Source: Microcaldota archaeon
GTDB taxonomy: Archaea; Micrarchaeota; Micrarchaeia; Micrarchaeales; Micrarchaeaceae
Assembly (NCBI GenBank): GCA_013330215.1
Contig: DUIS01000009.1
Coordinates: forward strand, 1 to 8,112
Direction of reading: 5' to 3'
DNA: 8,112 bases
Shown in pieces: positions 1-4,907 of the stretch. Position 1 is the stretch's first letter. The number at the start of each line of letters is the position of its first letter. Under the pieces are notes generated by a model. That model was not told the DNA's origin. It saw only the letters and a list, made by a program, of their open reading frames with translations, and ran no database searches. The position numbers and the translations under genes were made by a program.

Positions 1-961
1 GCCTCTGCTTGTCCGGGACCATGTATATTATACCCTCGCCGCGCGGCAGCTCCCTCTCGACCACGACAACATCGGGCTTCGCGTTGGGGCCTATCAGCTT
101 TATCGGCATTCCTTTCACGTCTCCGGTTTCAGGCATGGCGTCAAGCGCCTGCCGTATTATTTTTATGCTCTGCAGCATCTCCTCATACCTGACCCTGTAC
201 CTGTCAAAGTTGTCGCCGTTCGTCCCTGTAGGTATCCTGAAATCCATTTTGTCGTACACATAGTAGGGGTTGGATCTCCTTACGTCCTCCTCTATTCCTG
301 AAGCACGCAGTACCGGCCCGGCGACACCGTAGTTTATCGCGTCCTCCCTGCTCAGTTTTGCCACGCCCTTTGTCCTCTCCATGAATACAGGGTTTTCTTC
401 CAGCACCTCCGGGTACTCCCTGATCTTACCCTCAAGATAGTCTGCAAGTTTGTGTGAGCGCTCCCTGAAGCCTGGAGGAAGGTCCTGGTACAGGCCTCCT
501 AACCTTAGGTTTACGTAGAACATCCTGTTCCCAGACACGTCCTCGAGCAGCTTGATCACCTGCGCCCTCTCCCTGAATGCCCAGGTGAACGTGGTGAGTA
601 GCTGCCCCATGTCGTTGCAGAAGGTGCCCAGCCAGAGCAGGTGACTTGCTATCCTCTGGAACTCAAGCATTATGGTCCTTGCATATTGCGCCCTCTCCTT
701 TGTCTCTATGCCTGTAGCCTTCTCCACAGCGCTTACGTAGAGGTCGTCCCAGCTTAGCGGCGCGACATAATCTAGCTTCTCCGCGTAGGATGGGCTTTGC
801 ATGTACATCCTGGTCTCCATGAGCTTCTCGACTCCCCTGTGGAGGAAGCCTATGTGCGGCTCTATCTCCTTTACTGTATCACCATCAAGGTCCACCACAA
901 GCCTCAGCACTCCGTGCGTGCTCGGATGTATGGGGCCCACATTTATTCGCATCAATGCCAT
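1..961 (-). CDS. nuoD: NADH-quinone oxidoreductase (complex I) subunit D, 49 kDa type; C-terminus outside window
   Basis: The hydrophilic connecting subunit that forms the quinone pocket with NuoB. I translated it by hand: the frame is open from 961 to the left edge (320 codons plus one base), so perhaps 50-80 C-terminal residues of a usual 360-400 are missing. The N-terminus carries the family signature GPIHPSTHGVLR. The His of STHG (His16) and the Tyr of EKLDY (Tyr65) match the quinone-contacting His38 and Tyr87 of Thermus Nqo4, and an Asp lies in GTFCNDMGQ. The N-terminal Cys pair that binds nickel in related hydrogenases is absent, which argues against Ech/Mbh-type hydrogenase. The ATG at 961 follows directly on the nuoC stop (962-964); an ATG three codons on (952) gives a shorter start typical of archaeal members. 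Neither has a clear Shine-Dalgarno, so translational coupling to nuoC is likely. Confidence 0.95.
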   Translation of the reverse strand, partial: MALMRINVGPIHPSTHGVLRLVVDLDGDTVKEIEPHIGFLHRGVEKLMETRMYMQSPSYAEKLDYVAPLSWDDLYVSAVEKATGIETKERAQYARTIMLEFQRIASHLLWLGTFCNDMGQLLTTFTWAFRERAQVIKLLEDVSGNRMFYVNLRLGGLYQDLPPGFRERSHKLADYLEGKIREYPEVLEENPVFMERTKGVAKLSREDAINYGVAGPVLRASGIEEDVRRSNPYYVYDKMDFRIPTGTNGDNFDRYRVRYEEMLQSIKIIRQALDAMPETGDVKGMPIKLIGPNAKPDVVVVERELPRGEGIIYMVPDKQR

Positions 962-1345
962 TCAATCCAACTTCTTGTAATCGGGGTTGCCCCATGCAAA
1001 GCTCTTCCTCAGTGGGTATTCGGTTCCGTTCCATTCCTCAAGAAGGAGCCGCTTTGCCTTCCTGCCCTCTATCTTTATCCCGAACATCTCTGACATCTCG
1101 CGCTCGTACCAGTCCGCTGCCTTGTATAGGTGGATTATGGTACGCACAGACGGTTCGGCAGAAGGCAGCCTGGCGGTTATTATCTCCTCCTTGCGCTCCG
1201 CTATATTGTACACTATGTACACTAGCCCAAGATAGTCGCCGTAATCGACTGCGGTTATCTTCTTTAGGTAGTCATACCCTTTTGCTTTCAGTCCGCCTAA
1301 TGTTTCCACCAAGGCTTCTTTCCGTATCTCCTGCAATTTTTCCAC
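962..1345 (-). CDS. nuoC: NADH-quinone oxidoreductase (complex I) subunit C, 30 kDa type, short form
   Basis: Peripheral connecting subunit of complex I that packs on NuoD and NuoB. The 127-residue product is little more than the core 30 kDa domain; bacterial versions are often 150-200 or more. Seen: GYDYLKKITAVDY (residues 23-35), the family hallmark WYEREMSEMFGI (79-90), then RLLLEEW (99-105) and PLRK (111-114). The usual GHP-LRR stretch between them is changed to GRKAKR. The start is uncertain. The longest reading begins with GTG at 1345 and overlaps nuoB by 74 bases; TTG codons at 1336 and 1312 and a GTG at 1309 are alternatives. None has a good Shine-Dalgarno, so re-initiation by ribosomes from nuoB is plausible. 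Since the segment around LVETLGG and GYDYL aligns with the family's N-terminal helix, at least part of the overlap encodes protein in both frames. Confidence 0.9.
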   Translation of the reverse strand: MEKLQEIRKEALVETLGGLKAKGYDYLKKITAVDYGDYLGLVYIVYNIAERKEEIITARLPSAEPSVRTIIHLYKAADWYEREMSEMFGIKIEGRKAKRLLLEEWNGTEYPLRKSFAWGNPDYKKLD

Positions 1346-1910
1346 CGATTTTATCTTGAAGTTTCATAAGCGCAGCATAAAGGTTCTCTGGTCTGGGAGG
1401 GCACCCAATGACATACACATCCACAGGAAGTATCTGGTCTATCCCCTGTATTATGTTGTAGCTCTCCCACCATGGGCCTCCCGACGTTGCACATTCGCCG
1501 TATGCTATCACATAGCTCGGCTTCGACATCTGCTCGTACATCCTCTTCACCCTTGGCGCTATTGACTTTGTCACCCAGCCCGCTACAATCATTACGTCGC
1601 ACTGCCTTGGCGTGCTCCTGAATAGAAGGTATCCGTTCCTTTCCGCATCTATCCTGGATGCGCCGAAATCCATGAGCTCTATTGCGCAGCAGGCAAGCCC
1701 AAACTGCATTGGCCATACGGATTTCTCGTGCGCCCATTTTGTCAGGAATTTCGACCTGTCCCTTGTGAAGTCGCTGAGCCTTGCAAAGACCGCGTTAGTC
1801 GGGATTTTGTATTTCTTCGATGATTCTGCGAGAAGCTTGTCCATCTCCCTCTCCGCATTGGTGAATTCCTCCTTTGTGTAAGGCATCTCTGCTTCTTGCA
1901 TATCAATCAT
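1272..1910 (-). CDS. nuoB: NADH-quinone oxidoreductase (complex I) subunit B, PSST / cluster N2 subunit
   Basis: Carries the terminal [4Fe-4S] cluster N2, which passes electrons to quinone. All four ligand cysteines are visible: tandem Cys74-Cys75 in FGLACCAIELM, Cys140 in GECATSGG, and Cys170 in GCPPRPE, the pattern of Thermus Nqo6. The product is 212 residues. The core is preceded by a charged N-terminal extension of about 60 residues and followed by a basic tail (about 188-212) that lies in the nuoC overlap. The start at 1910 overlaps the nuoA stop by 8 bases; in-frame ATGs at residues 4 and 9 are also possible, and no start has a convincing Shine-Dalgarno. It sits between nuoA and nuoC in canonical order, which points to co-transcription and coupled translation. 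Confidence 0.95.
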   Translation of the reverse strand: MIDMQEAEMPYTKEEFTNAEREMDKLLAESSKKYKIPTNAVFARLSDFTRDRSKFLTKWAHEKSVWPMQFGLACCAIELMDFGASRIDAERNGYLLFRSTPRQCDVMIVAGWVTKSIAPRVKRMYEQMSKPSYVIAYGECATSGGPWWESYNIIQGIDQILPVDVYVIGCPPRPENLYAALMKLQDKIGGKIAGDTERSLGGNIRRTESKRV

Positions 1911-2253
1911 TTTTGGCTATTTTGTAACCTATCAGCGACATGGCCGTAGCAAATATCCCGAGGATTATGAATGCGATGTTGGTGCCGTAATCCAGCTGCC
2001 TCACGTTGCTCGACCATATTATCAGGATCGCTATCACTATCTCGAACGGCAGGAAAAGCATGAAGTACGGCAGGTATTCGTTCTCTATGTCCCTGCTCCT
2101 GCCTATCGTCTCCTCCCCGCTTTCATAGGGTGCGTTCCTTACGGGATTTCCCCTTCCTCTTTTGCGCAGGAGCTTTGATGCGAGGATGAACGATGCGGGT
2201 ATGAATATCGCAAAGGCTGCGAAGAGTAGCAGTGCGACATAATCGTAGAGCAT
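1903..2253 (-). CDS. nuoA: NADH-quinone oxidoreductase (complex I) subunit A, membrane subunit
   Basis: Small membrane subunit (ND3 type) whose first loop reaches the quinone site. From the ATG at 2253 it has 116 residues and three hydrophobic segments (about 4-26, 61-80, 91-111), the family topology. The loop carries APYESGEE, matching the conserved YE(C/S)G motif, with Ser where mitochondrial ND3 has its redox-sensitive Cys. The second helix has LPFE (68-71) where many members have FDVE: the Glu is kept, but Asp is replaced. An upstream GTG at 2280 would add nine residues. The ATG is preferred because GGTG (2262-2259) lies five bases before it, the same spacing as the radical SAM gene, and because the TATA candidate at 2281-2288 would place the GTG inside the promoter. 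First gene of the nuoABCD run. Confidence 0.92.
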   Translation of the reverse strand: MLYDYVALLLFAAFAIFIPASFILASKLLRKRGRGNPVRNAPYESGEETIGRSRDIENEYLPYFMLFLPFEIVIAILIIWSSNVRQLDYGTNIAFIILGIFATAMSLIGYKIAKND

Positions 2254-2258
2254 CAATA

Positions 2259-2262
2259 CACC
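2259..2262 (-). promoter_or_regulatory. Ribosome binding site GGTG deciding the nuoA start
   Basis: GGTG on the minus strand, followed by TATTG and then ATG, matches the anti-Shine-Dalgarno end of archaeal 16S rRNA. It supports the ATG at 2253 over the upstream GTG at 2280. If transcription starts at the TATA-predicted site, the motif lies at the very 5' end of the mRNA, so its use is uncertain. Confidence 0.45.
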
Positions 2263-2280
2263 GGTACGGCGATATAACAC

Positions 2281-2288
2281 TTATAAAG
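2281..2288 (-). promoter_or_regulatory. Candidate archaeal TATA box for the nuo operon
   Basis: Read on the minus strand the bases are CTTTATAA, close to the archaeal TATA consensus, with a purine run (AGAAAG) a few bases upstream that could serve as BRE. At usual archaeal spacing (about 25 bases), transcription would start near 2258-2260, giving a leader of only a few bases before the nuoA ATG at 2253. A second AT-rich match (TTATATC, about 2271-2277) would make nuoA leaderless. Position fits; no expression evidence. Confidence 0.5.
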
Positions 2289-2343
2289 TTCATAAGGCTT
2301 TCTGTATGCCAACCGTTCTGGGAGTTAGCCTGGTAAAATAGGA

Positions 2344-4023
2344 TTAATTGACCGCTATATTCCATGCGGTTATTTCCTTCTTGCCCTCTATGCCGTAGGA
2401 CTTCGCCTTCCTTATGTCAACGCCCTTCTTCGAGGCAATGCGCTCCACCATCTTGAACATGAGCACACCTCCGAGGTGTATCATCGCCGCGGTAGCGTAC
2501 TTTGCAAACGGGTCTGTCGCCTCCTGCGTTTGGGCTACCATTGCGGCCATCTTTGCGAGGTGCTTGGATGAGGCGTAGTAGACAGCGAGCATTGACGGGC
2601 TGAGCTGCGATTCGAACTTCTTTGACTTTATCCTGCCCAGCGGGACATTCAGCAGCGGCGTCACCGTGAACTCGAACGGCCTTCCCTCGCACGTGGAAGT
2701 ACTCAGCCTATTTATCAGCGCGACCGTATCCCAGTTGTCCTCGTCGCTCTCGTCCATCTGGCCCACCTGCACAGTGAACGCCGGCCTCCAGTAGTATTTG
2801 TTCATGTTGTATACGCCCTTCCATACAATCTCCTGCCAGCTTCCATCACTCCCTATCCTCAACGGCAGGGTCTTTGCAGGCATGTGCTTCAGCGCAAGCT
2901 TGTCGCTCCCGGTCTCGAGACCCACCTGTATGCCCACCCAGTTGGTCGGTCCTGCATGCATTGCCTCAGATAATTTCTGGATAAGCTCGGGATACGCTGA
3001 CGGTATGGATATCCTGCCATGCGTAGGGTTGGTGCGCCTGATTCCCTTAACCGACATTATCGCCTTGAACATCTCCACCAGCGCGTCCTGGTCTGGCACA
3101 TAGTTCTGCAGGTGCTTGTATGCGAATATCTCGTCTGAATGTATCCATGCCCTCCCAGGCCCGCCCTTCTCTACATTGACCTTTATCTCCTTAACGATCT
3201 TATCTACTGGATAGTACCTTATCTCCCTGAGCGTTACCTCGCAGAAGTCGCAGCCTATGCCGCAACCCCTCATGACCTCGACAAGGCCCTTCGCGCTCGG
3301 GTTGATTATGTCTGGTATGTCCTCTATGCTCGGGAAGGCCTTGAGCCCCTTTCCCCTCGAGAGGAACCTGCTGTCCTGCTTTACGACCCTGTGGAAAGTG
3401 TCGTCGTAGGTCACGTAGCTCTGGGAGAACATGTTGTTGTCTATGCTTCCCTGCGTTACCTGATCAAACAACTCACAGACGACGTCGTCAAGCTCGCCCT
3501 GGAAGAGGTAGTCTATCTTGTGCTTCTCTATCTCCTCTGGCATCAGCATATATTCCCACACGCCCGGGCCGCCTATCATTAGCTTCGCCGTCTTGCCTGC
3601 CCTTAGTATGTCGATTTTTTTCATCAGGTCCTCCCATTCCCTCCTCACATAAGCGTCCAGCTCCTTTGATTCATATAGTGCGTAGTAGGACATCGTGACC
3701 GGGCCTAGGCCGAAGGGGTCCATGGTGGTGACACCTATTATCTCGGTGTCCTCCTTTATGAATTTGCCAAGATGGTCGGGATGCGCTACTACAATCTCGC
3801 TCTCAGGATACTTGCGCAGTAGCGCGGCCTCCAGCTTCCTGAGCGCGTAGGGTGCGTATTTTAGCCTGCCGCCGTTTATCGGGGGGGAGATCTTGCCCTT
3901 TAGGAATTTGTATGCGGCGCTTGGCACTGAATTGGTCGGGGCGCACGGTAGGAAGTCCAGTAATGGGAAATTCCTATAATCATATATTAGGGTCTGGTCC
4001 GATATTAAAACGCATTTGGCCAC
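2344..4023 (-). CDS. B12-binding-domain radical SAM protein (archaeal family), function unknown
   Basis: A 559-residue radical SAM enzyme. The cluster-binding motif CGIGCDFC gives CxxxCxxC at Cys254, Cys258 and Cys261, in an MRGCG context. After it come GRAWIHSDEIF (290-300), where related proteins have a G-x-x-x-x-LHSED-like strand, and GIQVGLETGSDKL (364-376), the usual SAM-binding region. Residues 1 to about 235 form an alpha/beta N-terminal region of the cobalamin-binding type, with VVAHPDHLGKFI and GVTTMDPFGLGP (97-108). I see no textbook DxHxxG motif, so bound cobalamin is not assured. A helical C-terminal region (about 475-559) follows. The start is GTG at 4023 with GGTGAT upstream. 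It resembles archaeal relatives of YgiQ/UPF0313 and B12-binding radical SAM proteins; substrate unknown. It lies upstream of nuoA on the same strand but with a separate promoter candidate between. Confidence 0.85.
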   Translation of the reverse strand: MAKCVLISDQTLIYDYRNFPLLDFLPCAPTNSVPSAAYKFLKGKISPPINGGRLKYAPYALRKLEAALLRKYPESEIVVAHPDHLGKFIKEDTEIIGVTTMDPFGLGPVTMSYYALYESKELDAYVRREWEDLMKKIDILRAGKTAKLMIGGPGVWEYMLMPEEIEKHKIDYLFQGELDDVVCELFDQVTQGSIDNNMFSQSYVTYDDTFHRVVKQDSRFLSRGKGLKAFPSIEDIPDIINPSAKGLVEVMRGCGIGCDFCEVTLREIRYYPVDKIVKEIKVNVEKGGPGRAWIHSDEIFAYKHLQNYVPDQDALVEMFKAIMSVKGIRRTNPTHGRISIPSAYPELIQKLSEAMHAGPTNWVGIQVGLETGSDKLALKHMPAKTLPLRIGSDGSWQEIVWKGVYNMNKYYWRPAFTVQVGQMDESDEDNWDTVALINRLSTSTCEGRPFEFTVTPLLNVPLGRIKSKKFESQLSPSMLAVYYASSKHLAKMAAMVAQTQEATDPFAKYATAAMIHLGGVLMFKMVERIASKKGVDIRKAKSYGIEGKKEITAWNIAVN

Positions 4024-4026
4024 ATT

Positions 4027-4032
4027 ATCACC
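4027..4032 (-). promoter_or_regulatory. Strong ribosome binding site GGTGAT deciding the GTG start of the radical SAM gene
   Basis: GGTGAT is a six-base match to the archaeal Shine-Dalgarno, ending three bases before the GTG at 4023 (five from GGTG). An ATG one frame off (4025-4023 region) meets a stop after six codons, so the GTG is the real start. Confidence 0.8.
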
Positions 4033-4055
4033 ACATGTGTCTGCGCGAGCTAAAG

Positions 4056-4066
4056 ATATGTATAAC
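4056..4066 (-). promoter_or_regulatory. Candidate TATA box of the radical SAM gene
   Basis: Read on the minus strand as GTTATACATAT, preceded by ACCAA. Its centre lies about 26 bases before position 4035, so the predicted transcript would have a leader of about 12 bases including GGTGAT. Part of it lies in an imperfect dyad (4062-4074). Confidence 0.55.
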
Positions 4067-4092
4067 TTGGTTATGGTATATTGGAATTAGAA

Positions 4093-4100
4093 TATAAAAA
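4093..4100 (+). promoter_or_regulatory. Candidate TATA box of dtdA, implying a leaderless transcript
   Basis: TATAAAAA centred about 25-26 bases upstream of the ATG at 4122, the spacing expected when transcription starts at the first base of the start codon. No Shine-Dalgarno lies before the ATG (the bases just upstream are GGCGCTTTTA), which agrees with leaderless initiation. Confidence 0.6.
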
Positions 4101-4121
4101 GCTTAAGTTTTGGCGCTTTTA

Positions 4122-4907
4122 ATGATCTATTTTGCCTATTCTGCTGAGACTGCCTCTTTGAACATAGCACAGGCGCTGCGCGGGTTTCTCGGGCTTGAGG
4201 AGAGGGAGGATTTCCATGGCTTGAAGTGCTTTGGCGGGAATGGGATACTGATGCTCGAGGTCGGGGGCAGACTAATAAATGCGGATTTCCTTGACGCTTT
4301 TGTGGATGCGCCACTCATTTTCCTGAGCAGGCACAGCAGCAGCATGGGCATTCCGGCATTTACGGTGCATGCGGAGGGAAACTGGTCTTCCGAGGCAAGC
4401 CTTGGGGGCAGGCCCAAAATGCTGAGCGTTTCATCGCCAGTAGGCATGCTCAAGGCGCTCAGGACGATAAAGGCTATAAACAATACGGATCTCGACGTCA
4501 CCTACGAGGCTACGCACCACGGTCCCCTCATAAACAGCCCCTCCTTCTTCGTAGAGCTCGGTGGCAACGAGGATGTGATCAACAACGCGGAGCATGCGAA
4601 GCTGCTGGCCGATGCTGTGGCCCGCTCAATTGACGCTGATGCGGGATATGGCAAAATTGCCGTTGGCTTTGGCGGCATGCATTACCCAAGGAAGTTCACC
4701 GCGCTCGCCCTCGACTGCAAGTATGCCTTCTCTCATATAATGTCAAAGCACCATATCGGCAACACGGACATGATAGAACATGCGTTCGCAAGAAGCGACA
4801 TCCCCGCCGAGATTGCAGTGATAGAATGGAAAGGGATAAAAAGTGCTGAGAGGGAAGTTATAATCAGAGAGCTTGCGAGGTTGGGTATAGATTATGCAAA
4901 GGTATAG
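4122..4907 (+). CDS. dtdA: D-aminoacyl-tRNA deacylase, archaeal/plant GEK1 type
   Basis: Hydrolyses D-amino acids wrongly attached to tRNA, recycling the tRNA in the cytoplasm; zinc-dependent in characterised members. The 261-residue product shows the family landmarks in order: FLSRHSS (67-73), a TVHAEGNW stretch (81-88, family T-x-H-x-x-GN), EATHHGP (129-135), FVELGG (143-148, usually FVE-GS), GFGGMHYPRKFT (182-193), and SHIMSKHH (204-211, usually GHI-x-KH). The clustered His residues are the expected metal ligands. Two small changes, GS to GG and GHI to SHI, are noted. ATG at 4122 is preferred over an in-frame TTG at 4110 because related proteins start with a short hydrophobic strand and the TATA box is correctly placed for a leaderless mRNA. 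It diverges from the radical SAM gene and overlaps the surface-protein gene by 14 bases. Confidence 0.93.
   Translation: MIYFAYSAETASLNIAQALRGFLGLEEREDFHGLKCFGGNGILMLEVGGRLINADFLDAFVDAPLIFLSRHSSSMGIPAFTVHAEGNWSSEASLGGRPKMLSVSSPVGMLKALRTIKAINNTDLDVTYEATHHGPLINSPSFFVELGGNEDVINNAEHAKLLADAVARSIDADAGYGKIAVGFGGMHYPRKFTALALDCKYAFSHIMSKHHIGNTDMIEHAFARSDIPAEIAVIEWKGIKSAEREVIIRELARLGIDYAKV

Noticed and set aside
955..1359. Plus-strand open frames of 98, 134 and 82 codons over the nuoC region
   Set aside because: Shadows of nuoC and nuoD; they overlap one another and carry no recognisable motif.
1..2253. Reading the nuo-like genes as a membrane-bound NiFe hydrogenase (Ech or Mbh type)
   Set aside because: The N-terminal nickel-binding Cys pair of the large subunit is absent in the visible part, and gene order and motifs are those of nuoABCD.
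2281..2343. A transcription terminator between the radical SAM gene and nuoA
   Set aside because: Only a short TATTTTA stretch is seen, with no clear T-run or stable hairpin, so it was not called.
3139..3582. A 147-codon open frame on the plus strand
   Set aside because: Antisense to the radical SAM gene across the cluster-binding motif; no independent start signal or family resemblance.
4097..4120. Inverted repeat AAAAGC ... GCTTTT around the dtdA promoter
   Set aside because: Six-base arms in AT-rich sequence with a 12-base spacer are easily due to chance and overlap the TATA box.
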